From: Pseudoroseomonas cervicalis
GTDB lineage: Bacteria > Pseudomonadota > Alphaproteobacteria > Acetobacterales > Acetobacteraceae
NCBI RefSeq assembly: GCF_030818485.1
Contig: NZ_JAUTAJ010000004.1
Coordinates: 372,001-436,000 of the forward strand
Length of the DNA: 64,000 nt
Direction of reading: 5' to 3'
Positions 9,505 to 18,543 of this stretch are shown piece after piece. The stretch's first letter is position 1. The number at the start of each line of letters is the position of its first letter. Made by a program: the position numbers and the translations under genes. Under the pieces are notes generated by a model. It ran no database searches, was not told where the DNA came from, and saw only the letters and a list, made by a program, of their open reading frames with translations.

Positions 9505-9684
9505 ATGCCGCCTCGCAAGCCCAACCTCCCCGAGAAGCCCTGCGCCGCCTGTGGCCGCCCTTTCGCCTGGCGGAAGAAATGGGCGCGGGTGTGGGAGGAG
9601 GTCCGCTATTGCAGCGAGGCCTGCCGCGAGGGGCGCCACCCAAAAAAGCATTCCGGCGGCGGAAATATGAAATCAGCCCCTTGA
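9505..9684 (+). CDS. DUF2256 zinc-ribbon-like small protein
   Basis: A 59-residue basic protein starting at the ATG at 9505 ([13 protein letters not shown]). It has the DUF2256 signature: two cysteine pairs, CAACGRPF and CSEACREG, around [15 protein letters not shown], which probably bind a zinc ion. DUF2256 members are small and uncharacterised; I recall them being found near photolyase/cryptochrome genes, and a photolyase-related gene does occur in this window, though about 9 kb away. The gene sits between the compound inverted repeat and tRNA-Glu, with no obvious ribosome-binding site. The family call is strong. Confidence 0.88.
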   Translation: MPPRKPNLPEKPCAACGRPFAWRKKWARVWEEVRYCSEACREGRHPKKHSGGGNMKSAP

Positions 9685-9730
9685 TCGACCCCCGCCTGGC
9701 CGATAAAAGCCCCCTCACACGACGCCTCCA

Positions 9731-9806
9731 GTCCCCTTCGTCTAGAGGCCTAGGACACCGCCCTCTCACGGCGGCAACAGGGGTTCGAATCCCCTAGGGG
9801 ACGCCA
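9731..9806 (+). tRNA. tRNA-Glu (CTC anticodon)
   Basis: A complete cloverleaf. The acceptor stem pairs GTCCCCT (9731-9737) with AGGGGAC (9796-9802), with discriminator G and an encoded CCA. The anticodon stem CCGCC/GGCGG encloses loop CTCTCAC, giving anticodon CTC, which reads GAG. The T arm has the standard GGTTCGAATCC. Confidence 0.97.
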
Positions 9807-9899
9807 AGGCTTTCTTCGGAAAGTCCTGGTTCACCGGAAAGGCGTCGTTTTTTATTTCCCGACATTCCGGTTTCCACGGTGGCGCGCCTCAGGGCGCGC

Positions 9900-11375
9900 T
9901 CACCGCGTGGCCATGCCCGCGACCCAGGCGCTGCCGGGCAGGGAGCGCGCCGGCAGCGGCGCCGGGCCCGGGCCGCCGGCGGCCAGCCGCGCCGGCAGGG
10001 TGACGCGGCAGCACAGCCCATCCGCCTCCCAGGACAGGCTGAGCTGCCCCTGCAGCTGGCGATGCACCAGGGATTGCAGCAGGCGGGAGCCGAAGCCGGC
10101 ATGGCGCGGCGGCCGGTCGATGGCCAGGCCATGCTCCTTCCAGCAGAGCAGCAGCTCGCCCTCCGGCGCCAGCGACCAGCCGAGCGCGACCCGCCCCTCC
10201 GGCGTGCTGAAGGCGCCATGCTTGGCGGCGTTCACCACCAGCTCATGGATCACCATGGCGGCGGGCTGCACGGCATTGGCGGTCAGCCAGATCTGCGGGC
10301 CCATCAGCGCGACGCGGTCGCGATAGGCGAGGATCTCGCCCTCGATCAGCGCCTGCAGCTCGGCCCCTTCCCATTGCTGCTGCGCCAGCAGGGAATGCGC
10401 CCGCGCCATGGCGGCCACGCGCCCCTCGACCGAACTGGCATAGGTCTCGGCATCCTGGCGCGGCGTCAGCCGCAGCAGGGAGAGGGCGACGGCCAGCGCG
10501 TTCTTGGCGCGGTGATCGACCTCGCGCAGCAGCAGATGGCGCATCTCCTCGGCCTGGCGGCGCTCGGTGATGTCGCGGACGATGCCGGTGAAGAACTTCT
10601 CGCCATGCGAGTCGAAGGAGCCGACGGACAGCTCGATGGGGAATTCCGAGCCGTCGCGGCGGCGCGCCATCAGCTCCCGCCCCGGCACGCCGATGGCGTG
10701 GGATTCGGCCTGGCCGCCGCGCGCCAGGCTGGCGCTGTAGCGGGCGAGATAGCCGTCATGCCGCGCCCCTTCGCCCTGCGGCATCAGCACGGCGAGGTTG
10801 GCGCCCACCAGCTCCTCCGCCCGCTTATAGCCGAACATGGCCAGGGTGGCGCGGTTGGCCGAGACGATGCGCCCCTGCCCATCGGCGACCAGGATGGCGT
10901 CCGCCGCCGTCTCGAACACCGAATGCAGCCGCGCCTCGCTGGCGCTGCGGGCGAATTCGGCGCGGCGGCTGTGCCCGGCATCGCCCAGATACTCGATCAC
11001 CACCGGAGGCTGGCCGCCCGGCGGCTGGTGCAGCGCCAGATGCGCCTCCACCAGCCGCGGGCTGCCATCGCGCGCCGTCTGGCACAGCGTGCCGCGCCAC
11101 TGCCCGTCGCGCACCAGCTCGCGGCTGACGCTGAGGAAATCCTCGCCCGCCGGAAAGACGGTGCGCAGCAGCAGATGCAGCTTGCGGCCGCAGGCTTCCG
11201 CCGCGCCCCAGCCATAGAAGCTCTCACAGCCGCGCGGCCAGTGCCGCACTGTGCCGTCGAGCTCCCTCTCGATGATCATTCCGGCGAGACTGGCCATCCC
11301 CTCAGCATGCGAAGCCGGAGATTGATAAAGTGCCAAGGCACGGCCGGGCGCCGTGCCATGCAGCGTCCGCGTCAC
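9900..11375 (-). CDS. PAS-domain HWE-family sensor histidine kinase
   Basis: A 491-residue cytosolic kinase without membrane segments. An N-terminal PAS-like region (IIERELDGTVRHWPRGCESFYGW) is followed by a second, clear PAS domain around residues 145-270 (VFETAADAILVADGQGRIVSANRATLAMFGY; FFTGIVRDITERRQAEE). The H-box is EVDHRAKNALAVALSLLRL near residue 287. The ATP-binding region has VIHELVVNAAKHGAF near 385 and ends in FGSRLLQSLVHRQLQGQLSL. The D-H-R-A-K-N H-box and WKE motif indicate the HWE/HisKA_2 type, often linked to the alphaproteobacterial general stress response or light sensing. The GTG start at 11375 overlaps the TGA of the upstream gene, so the two are coupled; no response regulator adjoins. 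Confidence 0.9.
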   Translation of the reverse strand: MTRTLHGTAPGRALALYQSPASHAEGMASLAGMIIERELDGTVRHWPRGCESFYGWGAAEACGRKLHLLLRTVFPAGEDFLSVSRELVRDGQWRGTLCQTARDGSPRLVEAHLALHQPPGGQPPVVIEYLGDAGHSRRAEFARSASEARLHSVFETAADAILVADGQGRIVSANRATLAMFGYKRAEELVGANLAVLMPQGEGARHDGYLARYSASLARGGQAESHAIGVPGRELMARRRDGSEFPIELSVGSFDSHGEKFFTGIVRDITERRQAEEMRHLLLREVDHRAKNALAVALSLLRLTPRQDAETYASSVEGRVAAMARAHSLLAQQQWEGAELQALIEGEILAYRDRVALMGPQIWLTANAVQPAAMVIHELVVNAAKHGAFSTPEGRVALGWSLAPEGELLLCWKEHGLAIDRPPRHAGFGSRLLQSLVHRQLQGQLSLSWEADGLCCRVTLPARLAAGGPGPAPLPARSLPGSAWVAGMATR

Positions 11376-12070
11376 GGCAGGCGCATGAAATTGGCGGCGC
11401 CCGAGGCGCGCGAGATCAGCGCCTGCATGGCGGGGTTGGAGGCGCCCTCGGCATCGGTCAGCGCGTCCATCGGGCAGAAATACTCATGCGCCTGCGGCAT
11501 CTGGGTGCGGGCGAAGCCGTCATATTGCCGGTTCTTCAGCCCGTAGAGCACCCGCACATCGCGCACCGGCAGCACCAGCGGCTCCACCGGCTCCTGCCGC
11601 ACCAGCTTGATGCGGCGCCAGCGCGGCAGCTTGTCGTCGGGCTGCAGCGGCGCCGTCAGCCAGGCCAGCGGGCAGACCGCCAGCAGCGAGGTGGTGGAGG
11701 GGGCGAAGCGCGAGCGCTTGTCGAGCAGGTTCTGCAAGGTTGAGCAGGCCTCGATGCAGAGGATGTCGACATAGGCATCCGCCGGGTCGGGGCTGAAATG
11801 CAGCCACATGCCGTCCGGCACAGTGCGCAGCCGGTTCGAGCCGGGCAGGCGCAGGAAGGGATGCGCCGTGCCATCCTGCTCACCGGGTCTGGCCCGCATC
11901 CACACCCCGCGCTGCTTCGGGCTGTCCAGCGCGCCGGGCGGGCGCTGCGGCCATTGCCGCAGGCGCCGGCGCACCAGGTCATCCAGCGAACGGTGAACGA
12001 GTTCCGGCCTGTCAATGTCGCGCATTCCAGGAGTTCCGCTCGTGGTTTCCAACTTCCGGTTGGTATTCAT
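11372..12070 (-). CDS. Hypothetical protein coupled to the HWE kinase
   Basis: A 232-residue soluble protein that I do not recognise. It starts at the ATG at 12070; an ATG at 12025 is an alternative. It has several tryptophans and conserved-looking blocks (VPDGMWLHFSPDPADAYVDILCIEACSTLQNLLDKR; DVRVLYGLKNRQYDGFART) and ends in ISRASGAANFMRLP. There is no signal peptide or membrane helix. Its stop overlaps the start of the histidine kinase (GTGA), so the two are probably made in fixed ratio. It may be a sensor or partner of the kinase, but this rests only on context. A palindrome just upstream may be an operator. Confidence 0.7.
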   Translation of the reverse strand: MNTNRKLETTSGTPGMRDIDRPELVHRSLDDLVRRRLRQWPQRPPGALDSPKQRGVWMRARPGEQDGTAHPFLRLPGSNRLRTVPDGMWLHFSPDPADAYVDILCIEACSTLQNLLDKRSRFAPSTTSLLAVCPLAWLTAPLQPDDKLPRWRRIKLVRQEPVEPLVLPVRDVRVLYGLKNRQYDGFARTQMPQAHEYFCPMDALTDAEGASNPAMQALISRASGAANFMRLP

Positions 12071-12076
12071 TAACGA

Positions 12077-12090
12077 TCACGCTTGCGTGA
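12077..12090. promoter_or_regulatory. Candidate operator palindrome TCACGC-TT-GCGTGA
   Basis: A perfect 6-bp inverted repeat with a 2-base centre lies six bases upstream of the start codon of the 11372-12070 gene. Its position would let a bound protein block transcription or translation of the kinase operon. The cognate regulator is unknown. Confidence 0.4.
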
Positions 12091-12253
12091 GCAAGAGCAA
12101 ATCCACTGCTGCGCGAAATGCCGCCCAGAAATGTCCGCATGCCGCGAGGCGGCGTGCCGTGGCACCGGTGCGCTATAGCTGAGCCGGCGGCGTCGGATTG
12201 TGCGGGCCGCGTGGCGGTTGTGGGTGTTGCGCGGCTTTCTTGTGTCCGCGCGC

Positions 12254-12289
12254 AAAGAAAACCCCGCCGCGGCGGGGCCGGGCGGGGTT
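12254..12289 (-). terminator. Rho-independent terminator of gltA
   Basis: Read on the minus strand, AACCCCGCC pairs with GGCGGGGTT across a GC-rich loop. The stem is followed by TTCTTT. It lies about 50 bases after the gltA stop. The rest of 12091-12339 holds no recognisable gene. Confidence 0.7.
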
Positions 12290-12339
12290 GCTGGGGGGAG
12301 GCGGGCCGGGGGCCCGCCCCTGGCGCCGGGCGACTCGCC

Positions 12340-13644
<1,305 letters not shown>

Positions 13645-13715
13645 GGCGTCTTCCTCGTTTCGGGGAGGGCGGCGGCGTCCCGGGGGTGGCCGCGCCGTCT
13701 ATGATGCAGCGCAAG

Positions 13716-13743
13716 ATTATGCGCTGGGCTGCACCCTTGTCCA
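13716..13743 (-). promoter_or_regulatory. Candidate sigma-70 promoter of gltA
   Basis: On the minus strand, TGGACA (13738-13743) and CATAAT (13716-13721) match five of six bases each of the -35 and -10 consensus. They are separated by 16 bases and lie 72 bases upstream of the gltA ATG. This is the best promoter match I found in the window. Confidence 0.5.
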
Positions 13744-13859
13744 TCCGGGGGCCGGTGCCGCAGCGGTTCCGGAGCCCGCTTCGCCGTGAAAATGCCGCAA
13801 TTCCACGGAGCGGAACAGGCCGACTCGGAAGGCGGCGCCGGGGCCGCCCGGCGGGCGGT

Positions 13860-14426
13860 TCAGAAGCGGGCGCGCCAGCTCTCGGGCGCGCCCTCGGGGT
13901 GCGACCACAGGCCGCGGCGGGCGGCGCGGGCGCCCTGCTCGGCCGCCTGCAGCTCGGCCCCGCCGGCGCTCTCGGCCAGGGCCCAGCCGGCGGCGACCAG
14001 CGCCGCATTGGTCTCCACCCCGCCGGCCTGGCAGGTGCCGAGCGCCCGGCCGAAGCGGTCGCGGCCCTGCACGCGGCAGCTCAGATCGCGATTCTGCACC
14101 AGCTGCGCCAGCGCCTGCGCGGCGGCGCCGCCGCAATCGAAGCCGACGCCATTGGCGGTGCTACAGGTCTGGCCGCGCGGCGGCGAGACCAGCCCGGCCA
14201 GGCGCAGCGTGCGCTCGCCCAGGCGCAGCGTGTCGCCATCCACCACCCGCACCTGGGCGGCGGCGGCATTCCAGTCCTGTTCTCGGGGGGCGGAGCCGAA
14301 CAGATTGGCCGGCAGGCCGAGACCGGCCAGCGCCAGGGCCATGACACCCAGGACGCTGCCCATGGCGATCCCGCGCCAGCGGCGCGGGGCGGGGGCGGGG
14401 CGGAAGATACGGCGACGGGTCAACAC
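13860..14426 (-). CDS. SNase-fold (thermonuclease-like) membrane-anchored protein
   Basis: A 188-residue protein. After a basic start there is one hydrophobic segment (IAMGSVLGVMALALAGLGLP, about residues 20-40) that acts as an uncleaved anchor or signal. The rest is an OB-fold nuclease domain: VRVVDGDTLRLGERTLRLAGL near residues 59-80, RDRFGRALGTC near 122 and TNAALVAAGWAL near 138. The arginine equivalent to SNase Arg87 is present in RDRFGRA. The usual IDAPE motif supplying the catalytic glutamate reads LVSPP, so nuclease activity is doubtful. It is transcribed on its own; the 237 bases upstream hold no gene. Confidence 0.8.
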   Translation of the reverse strand: MLTRRRIFRPAPAPRRWRGIAMGSVLGVMALALAGLGLPANLFGSAPREQDWNAAAAQVRVVDGDTLRLGERTLRLAGLVSPPRGQTCSTANGVGFDCGGAAAQALAQLVQNRDLSCRVQGRDRFGRALGTCQAGGVETNAALVAAGWALAESAGGAELQAAEQGARAARRGLWSHPEGAPESWRARF

Positions 14427-14663
14427 GCGGCGAAGCGTTAGACGAGGGGGGTTAACGGTTCAAGCGTTGAAAAAGTTTCCATTCACTCGCCTTGCAGCAG
14501 AGTTGGAGGTTAACGCCCAGCCATGCCTTGGCGGCAGAGCGGCCGCACCCCGCCGGCGCGGCGGGGCACGCCTCCGGAACGTTCCAGCCGGGCGGAGGAT
14601 GCGCGCGGGCCGCCGCCGACACCAGGCGTCGGCGGGGCGCTCAGCCGGGGCCGGCGCCGGCCC

Positions 14664-16196
14664 TCAGGCGGTCCAGAACGGGTCCTGCCTGGCGAAGCGG
14701 CGCCAGGAGTCGAGCGCCGCCTCGCGCATGCCGCGGGCCGAGGCCAGGGCCCAGCCCTCCACCAGCCCGACCGCCCAGGCGGGGGCGGCCGGGAGCGCCT
14801 CGTCCCGCTCGGCCAGGGCCTGCATCAGCCCGCGCGCCGCCACCCCGTCATTCGACAGGCCCAGCGCCTCCTGCAGCGCCGAGAGGCGCCTGATGTAGCG
14901 GCGCGACGCCTTGCCGGGCCAGAGCGGCGCGAACAGCTCGGCGGCGTAGCGCAGCCGCTTCGCCTCCAGCCGCAGCGCGTGCAGCGCCTCGTCCGACAGG
15001 GCGGCGATGCCGGCGGCGCGCTTCATCAACTTGCGGCGGCGGCGCGCCAGGATGGCCCGCGCCGCGGCGCGCAGCGGCGTCGCCGGGCCGGTGGCGGAGG
15101 GTTGCAGCGCCTCCTGCATCGCCTGCCAGATCAGGGCGCGGAATTGCGGGCCGCGCAGCAGCCCGGCCAGCCGGGCATAGGCGGCGTCGCGCCGCTCCTC
15201 GGCCCGGCGCAGCAGCCGCGACCAGCGCGGATCGGGGCCCAGCGCGGCGCCGAGCTCGGCCGCCATGCCGCCCAGGAAGACATCCCATTCCCGCGCCGCG
15301 CCCAGCGTCCGGGCCAAGTCGCGCAATCCGGCATCCAGCCGCCGCAACTCCTCGGAATCGCGCAGCGGGCGGAACAGCTTCAGGCAGGAGCGCAGCCGCC
15401 GCGCCGCCACCCGCAGCTGGTGCACGGCGGTCGGCCCGGCCTCGGGCCGCGCCAGCGGGGCGTAGCTCAGCAGCACCCCGGCGACATGGGCGATGGCCAG
15501 CGCCAGCGCCGCCCCCGCCTCCTCGGTGCCGCCGAGATCGGGCGGGCCGCGCCGGGCCGGCGCCTCGGCCTCGCCCTCGGCCAGCGCCAGGGCGGCCTCG
15601 TCCAGCCCGCGCAAGGCGGGCAGCAGCGGCAGATCGGCGGCCAGCGCCAGGGCCAGCGCCAGCACCGCCGGCGGCGGGCCCTGCAGCAGCAGGCGCTGCA
15701 CGGCGCGCTCGGGCACCGCCTCGGGGGCGGGCAGGGTCGGCGCCCCGGCGGAGAGCGGCCTTGCAGCGCGCAGCACCCCCTGGCGCAGCAGCAGCGAGAC
15801 GCCCTGCGGCGTCATCAGCCGCGTCGCCTGCCCGGCATAGGACGCGATGGGCAGCAGCGCCTGGCCGCTGGCCGCGGCGGGCACCGCCTCCTCCGGCAGG
15901 GGCTGCGGCCCGGCCGGCAGGCCGGGCAGGGGCAGCGCGCCGGGCGGCTGCAGGGGCAGCAGGGCGCGGCTGCCCTGCGGCGGCGCGCGCAGCGCCTGTC
16001 CGGCCTGGCGCAGCGCCCGGTCGGCGCTGTCCAGCCACAGCCATTCCTCCGGCTGGGCGCGGCCGCGCCGCGTGCCGGCCAGCGCCGCGTGGCGCCACAG
16101 CGCCTGGGCGCTGCCCTCCAGCTGCAGCTCCAGCGTCAGCGGCGGCGCCTCGGCCGTGCCGGGGGGGAGCGGGGGCTCGACCGGCGGAACCGGCAT
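14664..16196 (-). CDS. CHAD-domain protein with degenerate CYTH-like N-terminus
   Basis: About 510 residues from the first plausible ATG (16196). The N-terminal half resembles a CYTH (triphosphate tunnel) domain, but the usual ExExK signature reads TLELQL, so catalysis is unlikely. The C-terminal half is a CHAD helical domain with paired conserved histidine helices, AVHQLRVAARRLRSCLKLFRPL near residue 265 and ALHALRLEAKRLRYAAELFAPLW near 410. CHAD domains bind inorganic polyphosphate. The frame stays open upstream through a four-copy 15-bp repeat encoding DLPQ(A/G) units to the end of sixA, where a CTG (16427) overlaps the sixA TGA, so the true start may be further upstream. It is downstream of sixA on the same strand. 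Confidence 0.8.
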   Translation of the reverse strand: MPVPPVEPPLPPGTAEAPPLTLELQLEGSAQALWRHAALAGTRRGRAQPEEWLWLDSADRALRQAGQALRAPPQGSRALLPLQPPGALPLPGLPAGPQPLPEEAVPAAASGQALLPIASYAGQATRLMTPQGVSLLLRQGVLRAARPLSAGAPTLPAPEAVPERAVQRLLLQGPPPAVLALALALAADLPLLPALRGLDEAALALAEGEAEAPARRGPPDLGGTEEAGAALALAIAHVAGVLLSYAPLARPEAGPTAVHQLRVAARRLRSCLKLFRPLRDSEELRRLDAGLRDLARTLGAAREWDVFLGGMAAELGAALGPDPRWSRLLRRAEERRDAAYARLAGLLRGPQFRALIWQAMQEALQPSATGPATPLRAAARAILARRRRKLMKRAAGIAALSDEALHALRLEAKRLRYAAELFAPLWPGKASRRYIRRLSALQEALGLSNDGVAARGLMQALAERDEALPAAPAWAVGLVEGWALASARGMREAALDSWRRFARQDPFWTA

Positions 16197-16276
16197 GGCG
16201 GCGGGCTCGGGCGCTGCCGCGGCCTGCAGCAGGGCCTCGGGCGCGGGCTGGCCCGGCGGGCCGTCCGGCGGGCCAC

Positions 16277-16335
16277 CCTGGGGCAGGTCCGCCTGGGGCA
16301 GGTCCGCCTGGGGCAGGTCCCCCTGGGGCAGGTCC
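16277..16335. repeat. Tandem 15-bp repeat, four copies
   Basis: The unit CCTGGGGCAGGTCCG is repeated with a period of 15 bases at 16277, 16292, 16307 and 16322; the last copy is slightly altered. On the minus strand it reads as DLPQ-A/G repeats in the frame of the CHAD protein. The multiple-of-three period is consistent with translation. Confidence 0.85.
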
Positions 16336-16423
16336 TGGGCGCGGCGCCGGGCCCTGGCCGGGCCGGCCGGCGGGCGGCGCGTGGCGACGGGCCGGCGCGG
16401 CCGCTTCGGGGGCGGGGTCTCGC

Positions 16424-16957
16424 TCAGGCGGCCATCTCCGGCAGGTCGTTCGGCGCCACGAAGCGGACCAGCCTGCCGCCGCCCGCCTCCAGCGCGCGCC
16501 AGGGCGCGGCGATGCTGAACTCGGCCAGCGCGCCGGTCGGATAGCCCTCGGCCAGGCGCTGCGTGCCCGGCGCCTTGCCGGCCATGCCGGCCGGGCCGGC
16601 GAGCGCCAGGGCCAGATCGTGCAGCCCGGGATTGTGCCCGATCAGCAGCAGGCTGCGCGCCGTCTCCGGCGTCTGCCGCAGCGTGTCGATCAGGCTGGCC
16701 CAGGGCGCCAGGTAGAGATCGTCCATCGGCTCGACCATCGGGCTGTCCGGCAGCGGGGCCAGGGCCTCCAGCGTCTGCAGGGTGCGCCGGGCGGAGGAGA
16801 CCAGCACGATGTCCGGCGCCAGGCCGAGCCCGTGGAAGACGCCCGCCATGGCCACGGCAGCGCGTTTGCCGCGCGCGTTCAGCGGGCGGGCATGGTCCGG
16901 CAGGCTGGGATCGTCCCATGACGATTTCGCGTGCCGCAACAGGAGCAATTGCCGCAT
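16424..16957 (-). CDS. sixA: Phosphohistidine phosphatase SixA-type
   Basis: A 177-residue histidine phosphatase. The start at 16957 (MRQLLLLRHAKSSWDD) puts the RHA catalytic motif at residues 8-10. The second catalytic histidine is in SLLLIGHNPGLHDLALAL near residue 115, and the conserved arginine is in VSSARRTLQTLEAL near 57. SixA removes phosphate from histidine phosphotransfer domains, though many small members have unknown substrates. The gene is upstream of, and nearly overlaps, the CHAD gene; SixA and CHAD proteins are commonly found together in proteobacteria, perhaps linking phosphate or polyphosphate handling. An in-frame upstream ATG at 16978 would add seven residues. Confidence 0.9.
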   Translation of the reverse strand: MRQLLLLRHAKSSWDDPSLPDHARPLNARGKRAAVAMAGVFHGLGLAPDIVLVSSARRTLQTLEALAPLPDSPMVEPMDDLYLAPWASLIDTLRQTPETARSLLLIGHNPGLHDLALALAGPAGMAGKAPGTQRLAEGYPTGALAEFSIAAPWRALEAGGGRLVRFVAPNDLPEMAA

Positions 16958-17097
16958 GGCCGCACTCTGCCACGCCACGCCGCCGCTGTCGCGGGGGGTG
17001 CTGCGCCCGCCTGGCCGCTGCCGGGGCCGCCGCCCGGCCGGCTTCCGCTTCCGCGCCCCGGCCCCATCTGCGCCGCAGGATCGCAGGAGGACAGCGC

Positions 17098-17820
17098 ATG
17101 GTCGTGGCGGTGATCGGGGCGACGGGTGGGGTGGGCAGCGCGCTGGCGCGGCGGCTGAAGGCCGCGGGGCGGGTGCCGCTGCTGATCGGCCGCGACGCGG
17201 CGCGGCTCGGCGCCCTGGCGGCGGAGCTGGAGGCGCCGCAGGCGGTGGCCGATGCGCTGCGGCCGGAGGCGATGGCCCAGGCCCTGGCCAGCGCCGGCCC
17301 GGTGCTGGAGGGGCTGGCCTATTGCGTCGGCTCCATCCCGCTGCGGCCGCTGGCGCGGCTTTCCGAGGACGATTTCCTCGACGCCTTCCGGCTGAACGCG
17401 CTGGGCGCGGCGCTGGCCGTGCAGGCGGCGCAGCCGGCCCTGGCGCGGGCCGAGGGCGGTGGCAGCGTGGTGCTGTTCTCCTCCATCGCGGCGCGGCAGG
17501 GCTTTCCGGCGCATGCCGCCATCGCCGCCGCCAAGGGCGCGGTGGAGGGGCTGGTGGTGGCGCTGGGGGCCGAGCTGGCGCCGGCGATCCGCGTCAACGC
17601 CATCGCCCCAAGCCTGATGCGCACCGGCATGGCGGCGCCGCTCACCGGCAACACGGCCATGGCGGAGGGCATCGCGAAGCTGCATCCTCTGCCCCGGCTG
17701 GGCCAGGCGGAGGACGCCGCCGGGCTCGCGGCATTTTTACTCTCGGCGGAGGCGGCATGGATCAGCGGCCAGGTGATCGGCGTGGATGGCGGGCGGGCGA
17801 GCCTGCGCAGCAAGGGGTGA
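17098..17820 (+). CDS. Short-chain dehydrogenase/reductase with atypical active site
   Basis: A 240-residue Rossmann-fold protein. The start ATG at 17098 follows GCAGGAGG. The nucleotide-binding motif is VIGATGGVGSALARRL at residues 5-20, and NALG is near 100. The catalytic serine is in VVLFSSIAARQGF near residue 126. The usual YxxxK reads IAAAK (HAAIAAAKGAVEGL), so the catalytic tyrosine is replaced by isoleucine while the lysine is kept. The C-terminal part (RVNAIAPSLMRTGMA, GQVIGVDGGRAS) is normal. It may be a non-classical SDR with altered or lost activity. The next gene overlaps the stop (GTGA). Confidence 0.9.
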   Translation: MVVAVIGATGGVGSALARRLKAAGRVPLLIGRDAARLGALAAELEAPQAVADALRPEAMAQALASAGPVLEGLAYCVGSIPLRPLARLSEDDFLDAFRLNALGAALAVQAAQPALARAEGGGSVVLFSSIAARQGFPAHAAIAAAKGAVEGLVVALGAELAPAIRVNAIAPSLMRTGMAAPLTGNTAMAEGIAKLHPLPRLGQAEDAAGLAAFLLSAEAAWISGQVIGVDGGRASLRSKG

Positions 17821-18440
17821 GGGGGGCGCTGCCACGGCGCCTGCTGCTCGGCGCCCCCGCGCTCGGGCTGGCGGCGCTGCTGGCGCCGGGCGCCGGGCGC
17901 GCCGCCCTGCCGCCGCAGGGCTACCGCTTCCGCCTGCTGCGCGAGGGGCGTGAGGTCGGCCGCCACACCGTCCAGGCCGAGCCCGATGGCACGGTGCGCA
18001 GCGTCGTGCTGGTCGAGGTGAAGCTGCTCTCCTTCACCGTCTTCCGCATGCGCCACGAATATGCCGAGCGCTGGCAGGGCGACCGGCTGGCCGGCTATGC
18101 CGCGCTGACCGAGCGCAATGGCAGCCAGGGCCGGGTCGAGCTGGCGGCCACGGCCGAGGGGCTGCGCGGCCGCGGGCCGGAGGGCGCGCTGGCCCTGCCG
18201 GCCGCGGCGGCGCCGCTGGCTTGGTGGGCGCCCGAGCATTTGCCCGGCCGCACCCTGTTCGACACCGCCACCGGCCAGGTGCTGGAGGGTGCGCCGCAGC
18301 GCGGCCGCGAGGGGGGCGAGACGCTGTGGCAATGGGCGCCGCGCGGCATGGTGGCGCGCTACGATGCCGCCGGCCGCTGGACCGGCTTCCGCATGCTGGG
18401 CGAGGATGGCAGCGAGGTGATCTACCAGCCCGAGGGCTGA
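17817..18440 (+). CDS. DUF6134 family exported protein
   Basis: A 207-residue protein from a GTG at 17817 that overlaps the TGA of the SDR gene. The N-terminus (PRRLLLGAPALGLAALLAPGAGRAA) is a Tat-like or Sec signal with a twin arginine. The mature part has the features of DUF6134: FRLLREGREVGRHTVQ near residue 40, a VEVKLLSFTVFRMRHEYAERWQGDRLAGYAALT block near 75, and a C-terminal ARYDAAGRWTGFRMLGEDGSEVIYQ. Members are periplasmic and of unknown function, with predicted beta-rich folds. The coupling to the SDR suggests a shared pathway, but no substrate can be named. Confidence 0.7.
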   Translation: MRGALPRRLLLGAPALGLAALLAPGAGRAALPPQGYRFRLLREGREVGRHTVQAEPDGTVRSVVLVEVKLLSFTVFRMRHEYAERWQGDRLAGYAALTERNGSQGRVELAATAEGLRGRGPEGALALPAAAAPLAWWAPEHLPGRTLFDTATGQVLEGAPQRGREGGETLWQWAPRGMVARYDAAGRWTGFRMLGEDGSEVIYQPEG

Positions 18441-18543
18441 GCGCCCCGCCCGGCGCCGCTCAACCGCTTGTGTGCGGGGCTGCCGCATTCCCTCCGCATT
18501 GCCCGGCTTCGCTGGATGTCAGGCAAGGCGGAGGGAGGCGGCG

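Noticed and set aside
9807..9899. Possible terminator after tRNA-Glu with a T6 run near 9849
   Set aside because: No clean stem directly before the T run; pairing would need bases of the tRNA itself.
16277..16335. Short direct repeats considered as a CRISPR array
   Set aside because: The units are contiguous with a 15-base period and have no spacers; it is a tandem repeat.
14523..16544. Open frame of 673 codons on the plus strand opposite the CHAD gene
   Set aside because: Gln/Arg/Gly-rich shadow with no domain; CHAD motifs are on the minus strand.
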